Source: an uncultured Eubacterium sp.
GTDB lineage: Bacteria; Bacillota; Clostridia; Lachnospirales; Lachnospiraceae
Reading direction: 5' to 3'
NCBI GenBank assembly: GCA_900545725.1
Contig: URAI01000022.1
Coordinates: 1 to 30,014, forward strand
Length of the DNA: 30,014 nt
Below are positions 7,687-15,849 of this stretch, piece after piece. The position numbers and the translations under genes were made by a program. Numbering within the stretch: position 1 is the stretch's first letter; every line of letters starts with the position of its first letter. A model generated the notes under the pieces. That model made no database searches. It was not told where the DNA came from and saw nothing but the letters and a program-made list of their open reading frames with translations.

Positions 7687-8661
7687 GTTAATTTACCTTC
7701 TACCTGATTGTGATGTATTATATCTACTCTACATCTGGAAACAGCATTATTCTGAATGACCTTGTGCAATAATCGACACTTCCATTCATTCTTTCTCTTG
7801 TTAATCCATCATCGCCATATGCAAGTTTTCCGGTATCTATCCATTCTTTAGGAATCTTATAATATTCATAATATGTTTTACTTGAATTAGCTGCCAATAA
7901 AAATTTAGGTCCTGGCACCTCATCCGGTGTCTCTTCGTAAGGAAATGCTCCTATCAAATTATTATTTTCATCATAATATGCTTTATAAAATATATATTCA
8001 TCCTTATCTTTAAAATCTCTATAATGATTTTTTTCCGTTGATTGTTCTGAATACGTATAATTGTCTTTAATAATTCCTACCGGCATATAATATATAACAT
8101 ATATTGCGTCTTTATCTGAATCATTTGTCACCGTAACCGATAATCTTATACATGTCATTTCTTCATCTTCAATTGTTTCTCCCTTAAATTCATCCATAAA
8201 ATCTACTTTATCCACTCTTATTAATGGATAATATTTATACGAAGGATTATCGTATATTTTTTCGCCTTTATCATTAACTGTATATCCTCCACTACTTTTT
8301 GAAACATCACTATATCTTATGTTTTCCCCTATATTCTTAACAAAAAACTTTTCAAATAATTCTTTCTTTAAATTATCATTATAATATTTAAGTATACTAT
8401 CAAGCTCCTTCTCATCATCCCCCTGTGCATCAAGCACCTCCTGTGGCACTGTACTCTCCTGCTGTAGCTGTGCTTTTTCAACTTTTCCTTTATTTTTTAT
8501 CTCATATACTGCAAAAATTGAAAATGATATGACCATAAGCATTATCAGTGATATGTTTATTATTTTCTTTTTTGTAATCTTCATGTTAGTTCACCTTTTA
8601 CCTGATTATGATGTATTATATCTATTCTGCATTTGGAAACAGCATTATTCTGAATGACCTT
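7508..8661. repeat. Tandem duplication with homogenised gene junctions (period 898 bp)
   Basis: The block 7508-7763 matches 8406-8661 at roughly 95 percent by eye, including a perfect run of more than 80 bp. Each block covers the 5' end of one paralog, the 37-nt spacer with its ribosome site, and the last codons of the upstream paralog. The gene centres between the blocks are strongly diverged. This is a 898-bp period tandem repeat whose junctions were duplicated recently or are kept alike by gene conversion. Confidence 0.85.
7724..8584 (-). CDS. Membrane-anchored extracytoplasmic protein, tandem paralog B
   Basis: This 286-residue protein is the middle member of a three-gene tandem array. 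It has the same anchor as paralog A, then a divergent central domain (IRLSVTVTNDSDKDAIYV) and a conserved tail with YYEYYKIPKEWID, RMNGSVDY and SFRIMLFP. The tail is shared mainly with paralog C, while the N-terminus is shared mainly with paralog A, so the gene looks mosaic. Its spacers to both neighbours are 37 nt and closely similar, which points to duplication of a whole roughly 900-bp unit. Function unknown. Confidence 0.82.
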   Translation of the reverse strand: MKITKKKIINISLIMLMVISFSIFAVYEIKNKGKVEKAQLQQESTVPQEVLDAQGDDEKELDSILKYYNDNLKKELFEKFFVKNIGENIRYSDVSKSSGGYTVNDKGEKIYDNPSYKYYPLIRVDKVDFMDEFKGETIEDEEMTCIRLSVTVTNDSDKDAIYVIYYMPVGIIKDNYTYSEQSTEKNHYRDFKDKDEYIFYKAYYDENNNLIGAFPYEETPDEVPGPKFLLAANSSKTYYEYYKIPKEWIDTGKLAYGDDGLTRERMNGSVDYCTRSFRIMLFPDVE

Positions 8662-9491
8662 GCTGAATATCTTACAGAACCATTTGATTTTTCTCTTACA
8701 AGTCCATCTTCTCCATATGCCAGTTTTTCTGAACCAATCCAATCTTTATCAATTACAAAATAATCATAATATGTCCTTATCGAATTTGCCGGAATCAGAA
8801 ATAAACTGCCTTTGTTATCTTCTGGAACCTCACCTTCATCATATGGAAACAGCTCTATTTCCTTTGAATTATCATCGTATACAGATTTAAAAAACGTATA
8901 ATCCTGCTCCAAATTATATGCTTTATAATGCATATTGCTATCTGCCACAGTTTCAAAACAATAATTGTCCTTTATAATTCCTAACATTTTACCATCATAT
9001 TCATAATAAATATCTTCATTTGTTGTATTTTTAATTTCAACTGTTAACTTAATACATTTTTTATCATCGTCAAGAGCTTCTCCCTTATAATCATTATATA
9101 TATCTATTCTTTGCACATTTATAACCGGATATATTGTTCTACTTGGATATTTGTATATTTTTTTACCTTTTTCATCTACTGATATTAAACCATATGAAAA
9201 ACTTGTATTTCTGTATTTTAAATCCTGACCTATATTTTTCACAAAGAACTTTTTATATATATCCTTAGAAAAATCACTTGAATAATACTTAAGGATTGTT
9301 TCTAACTGCTCATCATCATTACCTGCTGCCTTTATCGTTGCATCCGACACTGTCATATCCTGCTGTGGTAGCGCATTTTCAACTTTTCCTTTATTCCTTA
9401 TCTCTATTGTAATAAATATACAAAGGGATAGAAGCATTAATAATATCAATCCCTTATCTATAATTTTATTATTAAAAATCTTATATTTCAC
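8622..9491 (-). CDS. Membrane-anchored extracytoplasmic protein, tandem paralog C
   Basis: This 289-residue protein is the most diverged at its N-terminus and first of the three in transcription order. An anchor helix (about 11-28) is followed by NKGKVENALPQQDMTV, a shortened match to the other copies. The core contains IKLTVEIKNTTNEDIYYEY and the C-terminal motifs YYDYFVIDKDWIG, KSNGSVRY and SFRIMLFP. The start is a GTG at 9491 with GGAG spaced 8 nt. The nearby ATG (9495-9493) is out of frame. It probably represents an older copy from which B and A arose, but the order of duplication is inferred. Confidence 0.82.
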   Translation of the reverse strand: MKYKIFNNKIIDKGLILLMLLSLCIFITIEIRNKGKVENALPQQDMTVSDATIKAAGNDDEQLETILKYYSSDFSKDIYKKFFVKNIGQDLKYRNTSFSYGLISVDEKGKKIYKYPSRTIYPVINVQRIDIYNDYKGEALDDDKKCIKLTVEIKNTTNEDIYYEYDGKMLGIIKDNYCFETVADSNMHYKAYNLEQDYTFFKSVYDDNSKEIELFPYDEGEVPEDNKGSLFLIPANSIRTYYDYFVIDKDWIGSEKLAYGEDGLVREKSNGSVRYSARSFRIMLFPNAE

Positions 9492-9546
9492 GCATCTATC
9501 TCCTATCCCTTCATATTATGGTGTTTAGCTTAAAATTTCATTCTTC

Positions 9547-10002
9547 TTATAAATCTGTATGAAAATGTCCTTCTACTCTACTAAATGTATCTGTTGTATC
9601 TCTTCCATACAATCCGCCATAGCCATAGCCATTCTCAACTACGAGGTTATAAACAAAAACCTCTGAATCGTATGGAGAAACATAATATGACCTTCCTCCT
9701 GAACAATCAGCAAAATCGTCATACGAAATTCCATATGAATCTCTGCCTATTGCACTTATTTCTATACAATCTCCATAACCAAGTTCTCCATCTGGTCTGA
9801 TATAAATATATGAAGTTGTATATTTATCGTAGCATGTCGTAACATCCCATGTCTGACCATCAGCCGCATGAACTTCCAAATAAAAATGATGCTCATCTGT
9901 TTCTGGACAATTTGCCTTCGTCATAGTCCCAACAGAAAATACCATCATAGCTGATAACACCCCTGTCGCAATCTTTCCTATTAATTTTTTCGTTTTGTAC
10001 AT
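9547..10002 (-). CDS. Secreted small protein, DUF2712-like, first gene of the operon
   Basis: This 151-residue protein has a clear signal peptide: basic MYKTKKLIGK, hydrophobic stretch to about 26, likely cut after TKA (residue 30). The mature part of about 121 residues is acidic and rich in Tyr, Gly and Asp. Its four cysteines (32, 57, 79, 100) could form two disulfides. Its ending, VVENGYGYGGLYG followed by a charged stretch and GHFHTDL, resembles the tail pattern I know from DUF2712 proteins. That is a weak family call. GGAGAAGG precedes the ATG. As the promoter-proximal gene it should be the most expressed product, so it may be the secreted effector, signal or ligand of this system. Confidence 0.78.
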   Translation of the reverse strand: MYKTKKLIGKIATGVLSAMMVFSVGTMTKANCPETDEHHFYLEVHAADGQTWDVTTCYDKYTTSYIYIRPDGELGYGDCIEISAIGRDSYGISYDDFADCSGGRSYYVSPYDSEVFVYNLVVENGYGYGGLYGRDTTDTFSRVEGHFHTDL

Positions 10003-10055
10003 AAAATACCTTCTCCTTATTTTATAATTTCTGCATTGCCAAACATCTTAACCTG

Positions 10056-10124
10056 ATTGTACAATAAAAAACGTCAAAAATTTTCAAAATGTTCCGAAAT
10101 GCACTCTGGATGTTCCAAAATGCA
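10056..10124 (-). promoter_or_regulatory. Predicted LytTR-activated promoter with two direct repeats
   Basis: Read on the minus strand, TGCATTTTGGAACAT (10124-10110) and TGCATTTCGGAACAT (10103-10089) are direct repeats differing at one base, with a period of exactly 21 bp. The -10 box TACAAT is at 10061-10056. A 17-bp spacing would put the -35 at 10084-10079, where the sequence (AAAATT) is poor. The repeats end 4 nt upstream of it. LytTR regulators characteristically bind paired direct repeats with this period and activate promoters with weak -35 boxes. The operon's own regulator (1188-1898) is the natural binder, by inference. Confidence 0.7.
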
Positions 10125-10136
10125 AGTTTGTGAATT

Positions 10137-10226
10137 AATTAACGAAAAATCCCTGAAATCACACATCTAAGTCATACATTTTTATATGACACTGACATAT
10201 AATTTCAGGGAAATTCGTGTTAATTT
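10137..10226 (-). terminator. Nested stem-loop terminator of the glycosyltransferase operon
   Basis: CCCTGAAAT at 10151-10159 pairs with ATTTCAGGG at 10202-10210. The pairing extends outward through AATTAAC arms with an internal bulge. A second hairpin, GTCATA against TATGAC (10171-10190), sits in the loop. On the minus strand the stem is followed by ATTTTTC. This fits an intrinsic terminator after the gene at 10269-11423, insulating it from the promoter just downstream. Confidence 0.65.
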
Positions 10227-10268
10227 ATTTATATAATATCATAGTTTGTGGTTTTGTTAACAACGTCT

Positions 10269-11423
10269 TTATAAGCTGATATTAAAAATCTGCTTAAGCC
10301 TGTTCTCATACGAATGATACTTTTTTACAAGCTCATGTCCATTATGTGCTATCTGACATCTTTCATCCTCATGATTAAGATAATATTCTGCCTTTTCAAG
10401 CATATCCTGTACACTCTCATAATATACCAGATGCTTTCCATTTTCAAAATAAGCCGGAAGCTCCGCCTGAAAATTAGTAAGCATAAAGCCGCCCGCACCG
10501 AGTACGTCCCACACTCTTAATGGTATACCTGTTCTGATATTCCTTATTGTAAAGTTCATATTAACCTTAGAGCGGTTAAATACCTTTGGCATATCTTTTT
10601 CATAATTGACACTTCCTATTACATCTACGCCTATCAGCGCATCACTTGACTTATCCGTATAAAGGCTTACATTGCATCTTGTGGCGAGCTTATTAAGACA
10701 GGTAATTCTTTCAAATTGCGCCATCTTATATCCTAGAAATGTAGATGAAAATACGAGCTTTATATCTGAAAATGAACGTTCATCTTTCTTAAAATCTATA
10801 ATCTGACCTAACTGCTCTAATATATCCACTGTCAGCATCCTGTCAAATATATTCTCTCCAAACCAGTCAAGCTGTGCTGTCATGGCAGCATCAAAATACC
10901 CCTTAAGATAGTCAGACAGCTTATCTTTTATGCCATCATAGGAATTCTTATGATACAGTCCTCCAACAAAAGACACATCCGCATTATATCTTATAAGCTC
11001 ATCCTCACCGGCATTATCAAGCAGCTCATCCAGCCTTTTTGTATTGACTGCCAGCGGCATGTGATATACATGCTTAACACCAAGCTGCTTAAAATATACA
11101 TATGAAAACTTGTCAAATATAAATATATAATTACATTCATTAAAAACTGACTCATGAAACATGGCTATAAGCGGACTATCCACGGTCCATGAAATATATT
11201 TTTTATGAATCTTCTCACATATATCCGATACGCGCGGAAAAAAATTTACAGAAAATATAAAGTCATATTCCATAAATACATCTATAAGCTGTCTGGAATA
11301 ATATTCTTTTTTTGATTCTTCAGGCTCTTCATAAATATCTGCCCGATAGCCAAGATTATTCATGGCACTCTGTATATCCTTCTGGTTAAATACATTCCAT
11401 CTGTATATAAGAACCTTCTTCAT
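10269..11423 (-). CDS. CgeB/DUF3880-like glycosyltransferase
   Basis: This 384-residue soluble protein resembles the CgeB family of GT-B-like glycosyltransferases. The N-terminal part (about 1-140) has the FSVNFFPRVSDIC and YISWTVDSPL patterns typical of DUF3880. The C-terminal part has the RSKVNMNFTIRNIRTGIPLR stretch followed by RVWDVLGAGGF, matching the glycosyl transferase 1_2 domain in which a Glu/Asp-Gly-rich loop contacts the nucleotide sugar. CgeB relatives decorate spore coats, flagellins or cell-surface glycans. Acceptor and donor are unknown here. GGAG precedes the ATG by 5 nt. It is the last gene of an operon with an RmlD-like reductase, which fits sugar handling. Confidence 0.82.
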   Translation of the reverse strand: MKKVLIYRWNVFNQKDIQSAMNNLGYRADIYEEPEESKKEYYSRQLIDVFMEYDFIFSVNFFPRVSDICEKIHKKYISWTVDSPLIAMFHESVFNECNYIFIFDKFSYVYFKQLGVKHVYHMPLAVNTKRLDELLDNAGEDELIRYNADVSFVGGLYHKNSYDGIKDKLSDYLKGYFDAAMTAQLDWFGENIFDRMLTVDILEQLGQIIDFKKDERSFSDIKLVFSSTFLGYKMAQFERITCLNKLATRCNVSLYTDKSSDALIGVDVIGSVNYEKDMPKVFNRSKVNMNFTIRNIRTGIPLRVWDVLGAGGFMLTNFQAELPAYFENGKHLVYYESVQDMLEKAEYYLNHEDERCQIAHNGHELVKKYHSYENRLKQIFNISL

Positions 11424-11452
11424 ATCTTCTCCATTTCCACTATATAAAGCCC

Positions 11453-12763
11453 CTACTTTGCTGTTTCTTCTTTAAAATCCTTATCAAATATTTCTTTATT
11501 AAATGCACCCTCAAGCTTTGCAATAATTGTAGTACATACTGCATCTCCAGTGATATTGACTGCTGTACGAAGCATGTCAAGGATTCTGTCGATACCCATA
11601 ATAAGTGCAATTCCCTCTGTTGGAAGACCTACTGATGAAAGTACCATGGAAAGTGTTACAAGTCCGACACTAGGTACACCTGCCGTACCGATTGAGGCTA
11701 TTGTAGCAGTGGCTATAACTGTAAGAATTGCCGATGGTGTAAGAGTCATTCCATATGCCTGTGCTATAAATATAACTGCAACACCCTGCATGATAGATGT
11801 ACCATCCATATTAATTGTAGCGCCAAGCGGTATTGTAAATGATGATATTCTCTTAGAAACACCAATTTTCTTACTTAATGTATCTACTGACATTGGTATC
11901 GTAGCATTTGATGTCGATGTTGAAAAAGCAAATGCCATAACCGGGAAGAACTTCTTTATAAACTTAAATGGATTAAGTCTTGTAAATATAAATAATAATA
12001 TCTGGTATACACCAAAGCACTGTAATGCAAGTGCAAGTATTACACTAATCATATATTTTAACATTGGTACAAATGCATCAAATCCGATTCCTGCAAATGT
12101 CTTTGCTATAAGACAGAATACACCGATTGGAGCTGCTTTCATAATAGCCATTGTCATTTCCATCATAACATCATTAAACTGGCTGAAAAAGTTAGCCACT
12201 GTAGATGCTTTATTCCCAAGCTTGGCAAGCATGATACCAACAAATAATGCAAATACGATAACCGGTAACATATCACCGGTTGCAAGTGATTCAAATATAT
12301 TCTTTGGTATAATATTTAACAATGTTTCAGCAAAATTAATTGAAGCTGTAGCTGATGTTGTTGTACCCTCTGTAACTGTAATATCCATTCCGACACCGGG
12401 ATTGATAAGTGATGCAACTCCAAGTGCAAGACTTATTGCAAGTGCTGTTGTAAGAATATAGAAAATTATAGTCTTGATACCCACCTTTCCAAGTGTCTTG
12501 GTATCACCAATTGCCATACTTCCACATACAAGTGAACAGAATACAAGCGGAACTACAAGCATCTGCATAAGTCTTATAAATCCATTACCAAGAACATATA
12601 ATATTCCATTCATCAGTATATCATTCTTAAATGAACTGTCCGGCATAAAATAATGTATAAGCACACCCGCAACTGCACCTGTAAGTAATGCTATAAATAT
12701 CTTAGTAGACAACCCCAACTTCTTTTTTTCTTTTACCATCTTTTCCTTATTCTCATTTTCCAT
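11453..12763 (-). CDS. Dicarboxylate/amino acid:cation symporter (DAACS family)
   Basis: This 436-residue transporter of the glutamate/aspartate/C4-dicarboxylate family (GltP/GltPh fold) carries all the hallmark motifs. Hairpin 1 reads FSTSTSNATIP, helix 7 has INMDGT, hairpin 2 has GTAGVPSVGL, and helix 8 has DRILDMLRTAVNITGDA. The Asp, Arg, Thr and Asn of helix 8 match residues that bind the acidic substrate in GltPh, so an acidic amino acid or dicarboxylate is likely, driven by sodium or protons. A lysine-rich cytosolic N-terminus of about 18 residues precedes the first helix. GGAGG lies upstream of the ATG. It is the third gene in a four-gene operon. Confidence 0.95.
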   Translation of the reverse strand: MENENKEKMVKEKKKLGLSTKIFIALLTGAVAGVLIHYFMPDSSFKNDILMNGILYVLGNGFIRLMQMLVVPLVFCSLVCGSMAIGDTKTLGKVGIKTIIFYILTTALAISLALGVASLINPGVGMDITVTEGTTTSATASINFAETLLNIIPKNIFESLATGDMLPVIVFALFVGIMLAKLGNKASTVANFFSQFNDVMMEMTMAIMKAAPIGVFCLIAKTFAGIGFDAFVPMLKYMISVILALALQCFGVYQILLFIFTRLNPFKFIKKFFPVMAFAFSTSTSNATIPMSVDTLSKKIGVSKRISSFTIPLGATINMDGTSIMQGVAVIFIAQAYGMTLTPSAILTVIATATIASIGTAGVPSVGLVTLSMVLSSVGLPTEGIALIMGIDRILDMLRTAVNITGDAVCTTIIAKLEGAFNKEIFDKDFKEETAK

Positions 12764-12785
12764 TCATTAATCCTCCATATATTTG

Positions 12786-13622
12786 TTATTTAGATAATAA
12801 GTACTCTTTAAGTGCCGCTTTCCATTCAATTGGCTCTTCCATGCCTGATATTCTAAGCATCATATTATCAAGTGCTGAATACTTCTTAGGCACACCCTGT
12901 TTTTCATTAACCGGTATAAGCTCTAATTCGTTCTCTTTACCAAGAATCTTAAGAATCTCTTTTGCATATTCATATCTGCTGCATGGACCACCTGTACATA
13001 CAGCATGATATAATCCAAAATGATCATTATCTATAAATTGTGCAATCACCTTTGCAATCTCTTTTGCACTTGTAGGAACGGCAAAATCATTGTCTGCAAC
13101 CTCCATAGGCTTACCACTTCCTATATTTTCAATGACTTTATCAAGGAAATTACCCTTAATTCCATACAGCCATGAACTTCTTATAATCGCATATCTTGTC
13201 ATAAGCTTCTCGACCATAAGCTCACCTGCAAACTTAGACTTACCATATATATTGCCAGGATTGACACTGTCAAATTCATTATAAGGTCTGTCAGATGACA
13301 CACTGAATACGTCATCTGTAGATATCTGTATAAGCTTCGCCTGTATGCTTTCTGCAGCCTGTGCTAGATTTCTTACACCGAGTGCGTTAACCTTATATGC
13401 CTCATCAATATTTTCCTCGCATTTTTGCACATCAGAATATCCTGCACAGTTAATAACAACGTCAGGACGACTCATATTCATATACTTGCTTACCTGCCCT
13501 TCGTCTGTAATATCTACCTCATCCTTATCAGTCTCTATAATCTCATATTCCAGACAATTTAACTGCCTGATAATAGCAGAACCTACATTGCCTAATGATC
13601 CGACTACCCAGATTGTCTTCAT
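12786..13622 (-). CDS. dTDP-4-dehydrorhamnose reductase-like (RmlD family) sugar-nucleotide reductase
   Basis: This 278-residue extended SDR belongs to the RmlD family. The nucleotide-binding loop is GSLGNVG (8-14), with DITD (37-40), INCAGYSDVQKCEEN, STDDVF (101-106) and the catalytic YGKSK with Y126 and K130. RmlD reduces dTDP-4-keto-rhamnose to dTDP-L-rhamnose with NADPH in the last step of the pathway. No rmlA, rmlB or rmlC is in the window, so the enzyme may work with genes elsewhere or on another sugar nucleotide. GGAGG precedes the ATG. It sits between a hybrid kinase and a symporter with 19 and 22 nt gaps. Confidence 0.87.
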   Translation of the reverse strand: MKTIWVVGSLGNVGSAIIRQLNCLEYEIIETDKDEVDITDEGQVSKYMNMSRPDVVINCAGYSDVQKCEENIDEAYKVNALGVRNLAQAAESIQAKLIQISTDDVFSVSSDRPYNEFDSVNPGNIYGKSKFAGELMVEKLMTRYAIIRSSWLYGIKGNFLDKVIENIGSGKPMEVADNDFAVPTSAKEIAKVIAQFIDNDHFGLYHAVCTGGPCSRYEYAKEILKILGKENELELIPVNEKQGVPKKYSALDNMMLRISGMEEPIEWKAALKEYLLSK

Positions 13623-13641
13623 TTTCTATATCCTCCATTCA

Positions 13642-15702
13642 TTATTTTGTTAATTTATTATTTAAAACCGCATCTTCTATTACCGAATAAAATATTTGTA
13701 TATTAACAGGCTTAGATATATGATTATTCATTCCTGCCTCCTTACACAGCTTAATCTCATCATTATAAGCATTAGCTGTAAGTGCTATAACAGGTATTGT
13801 CTTTGCATCCTGTCTGTCAGCTTCCCTAATCATGCGTGTGGCATCAAGCCCATTCATAACCGGCATCCTTATATCCATAAGAATAATATCAAAATATCCA
13901 ATATCCGAGCTGTTAAATATATCGACAGCTTCCTTTCCATTGACAGCAGTAACAGTCTGCATGCCTCTTTCCTTTAACATGCTTTCTGCAACTCTGCGGT
14001 TGAGTGCATTATCTTCACACAATAACACCTTAACACCTTCAAGACTGACCTCGTCAGTTATCTTTTTGTATACAGCCTCATTACTTTCCAGCCGGCTGTA
14101 ATCTGTCTTAAGCTTAAGGCATACTCTTGTCGTTGTTCCGACACCTTTCTTACTGTCTATCTTAATACTTCCGCCCATCATCTCAATGAGATTATAAACG
14201 ATGGCCATTCCAAGTCCGGTTCCCGTATAACTTCCTGTATCTGCACCTTCCTGTTCAAATGGCTCAAAAATATGCTTCAGAAAGTCTTCACTCATTCCAA
14301 TGCCATTATCACTTATAATAATCTCAGCCTTACAGCCTGTATCAGTATCGGCTATCTTATTGATATTACATTGTATTCTCCCTCCATCAGAGGTAAACTT
14401 AATAGAATTAGAAAGAATATTAATAAAAATCTGTGAGATTCTTAACTTATCTACATATATCCTGCACGGTCTTATTCCTTTAAAGGATATATTAAAGTCA
14501 ATATTCTTATTATCAAGCTGTATTTTTATACAATTTTCTATATTCTTTACAATATCCATAAAAGGATAGAACTGCTCATTAAGACTAATCTTATTTTTTT
14601 CTATTCTCTGCATATCAAGAACATCATTTACAAGACTAAGCAGCAGCTCCTGTGCATCCTTCATCTCAAGAAGAGTATTTCTCACTTCTAAGGATATATC
14701 CGGATTTTTAAGAAGAATATCTGTAAGACCTATTATTCCATTCATAGGCGTTCTCATATCATGACTCATTCTTGAAAGAAATTCCGACTTTGCCCTGTTC
14801 GCCTCTTCTAACTCAATAAGTGCTTTTTTTAGTCTGTCATTACGTGTTCTCTCACGTTCAAGACTCTTTGTTATATCTGTATATGTAATAAGAATCTGAC
14901 GGCTCTTATAATCCATATACATAAAATCAAGCTGCTGATAAGTTATATTACCATCACCTGATAACAGCTTAAATACCTTACTGTACTGTGAATCGGGATA
15001 TTGTAAATGGTCTAACAAATTAATAATAGATATCGTATTAATAAAATCTTCCCTGCATTCTTCACAGACTCTTAGCTGTGAAAAATGTAACAATTCATTT
15101 TCATAATCATTACCCGTATACATAATAGTATCTTTCGTATCCTTATCAAGATATAATGTATATTCACCTGTAATGGCATCAACACATATCATAAGCTCAA
15201 ACTGCTTCTTAATCAATGCATCTATCATCATCTTTCTGTATCTGATATCTGTTATATCCTCAACATATATAATGCCCTCTGCATCTTTAGTATAGGGATT
15301 CTCAATGAAATCAATCCTTGTCCTGACCCATCTTCGCTGATTGCTCATCCTAAGATACATATGTTCAAACTCAACATACTTTTTTCCTGATTTATATACA
15401 TTTAAAAGATTATCCCTGTTAAAAATTCTTTTGTATTCATCAATCCTTTCTTCATCCTCAACGCGTAAACATACAAATTCAAAAAAAGCATCCACGGATA
15501 CATTATCAAGAAGCTTTATATCCCTTCCCTTCTTCTTATATCCTTCACTGCATATATTTCTGGTAAGATTAATTCTGTAACAGCCAAGGGAATTTTTCTC
15601 AATGCCTGCCCTTGACCCCATAAAGTCCTCATAGTTTTTAATCTGTGATTTCCAGAAAACTTCCAAATCCGTATTATTCTCACTGTGATTCTGATTATTC
15701 AA
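13642..15702 (-). CDS. Cytoplasmic PAS hybrid sensor histidine kinase/response regulator
   Basis: This is a 686-residue soluble hybrid kinase with no membrane segment. Residues 30-155 and 160-280 look like two PAS-type sensor domains, the first ending GIIYVEDITD and the second ITYTDITKS. A coiled coil (280-305) leads to the HisKA motif FLSRMSHDMRTPMNG with H314. The ATPase has NILSNSIKFT, DNGIGM and GTGLGMAIV. A C-terminal receiver (about 557-680) has D610 in LMDIRMPVMNG and SKP for the conserved lysine. No output domain is fused, so phosphate should pass to another protein. The TTG at 15702, with GGAGGGGG spaced 5 nt, is a better start than the TTG at 15717. Confidence 0.94.
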   Translation of the reverse strand: MNNQNHSENNTDLEVFWKSQIKNYEDFMGSRAGIEKNSLGCYRINLTRNICSEGYKKKGRDIKLLDNVSVDAFFEFVCLRVEDEERIDEYKRIFNRDNLLNVYKSGKKYVEFEHMYLRMSNQRRWVRTRIDFIENPYTKDAEGIIYVEDITDIRYRKMMIDALIKKQFELMICVDAITGEYTLYLDKDTKDTIMYTGNDYENELLHFSQLRVCEECREDFINTISIINLLDHLQYPDSQYSKVFKLLSGDGNITYQQLDFMYMDYKSRQILITYTDITKSLERERTRNDRLKKALIELEEANRAKSEFLSRMSHDMRTPMNGIIGLTDILLKNPDISLEVRNTLLEMKDAQELLLSLVNDVLDMQRIEKNKISLNEQFYPFMDIVKNIENCIKIQLDNKNIDFNISFKGIRPCRIYVDKLRISQIFINILSNSIKFTSDGGRIQCNINKIADTDTGCKAEIIISDNGIGMSEDFLKHIFEPFEQEGADTGSYTGTGLGMAIVYNLIEMMGGSIKIDSKKGVGTTTRVCLKLKTDYSRLESNEAVYKKITDEVSLEGVKVLLCEDNALNRRVAESMLKERGMQTVTAVNGKEAVDIFNSSDIGYFDIILMDIRMPVMNGLDATRMIREADRQDAKTIPVIALTANAYNDEIKLCKEAGMNNHISKPVNIQIFYSVIEDAVLNNKLTK

Positions 15703-15849
15703 TTTTACCCCCTCCAAAACATGCTATCTGACTAAACATTTAAAAACTTATTTTAAACAGCTTTAAATTCACTTTTTAATATGTTTTTTGATTGTCATAT
15801 AGCTTTAAATACATACTTTTAAAGTATGATTCCTGCTCTGTTTTTCATA
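15703..15849. other. Intergenic spacer with short palindrome
   Basis: This spacer separates the hybrid kinase operon from the SurA_N-like gene upstream. It holds a short palindrome, CATACTTT against AAAGTATG, near 15812-15828 that could be a weak terminator for the upstream gene. The promoter of the kinase operon is presumably here, but I see no clear consensus boxes. Confidence 0.3.

Noticed and set aside
10072..10077. TTGACG on the minus strand as -35 box of the ABC operon
   Set aside because: It is only 10 bp from the TACAAT -10 box. A 17-bp spacing points to 10079-10084, in keeping with activator dependence.
11550..12461. Long open frame (303 codons) on the plus strand
   Set aside because: It is exactly antisense to the symporter gene, whose motifs are intact, and it has no ribosome site or recognisable domain.
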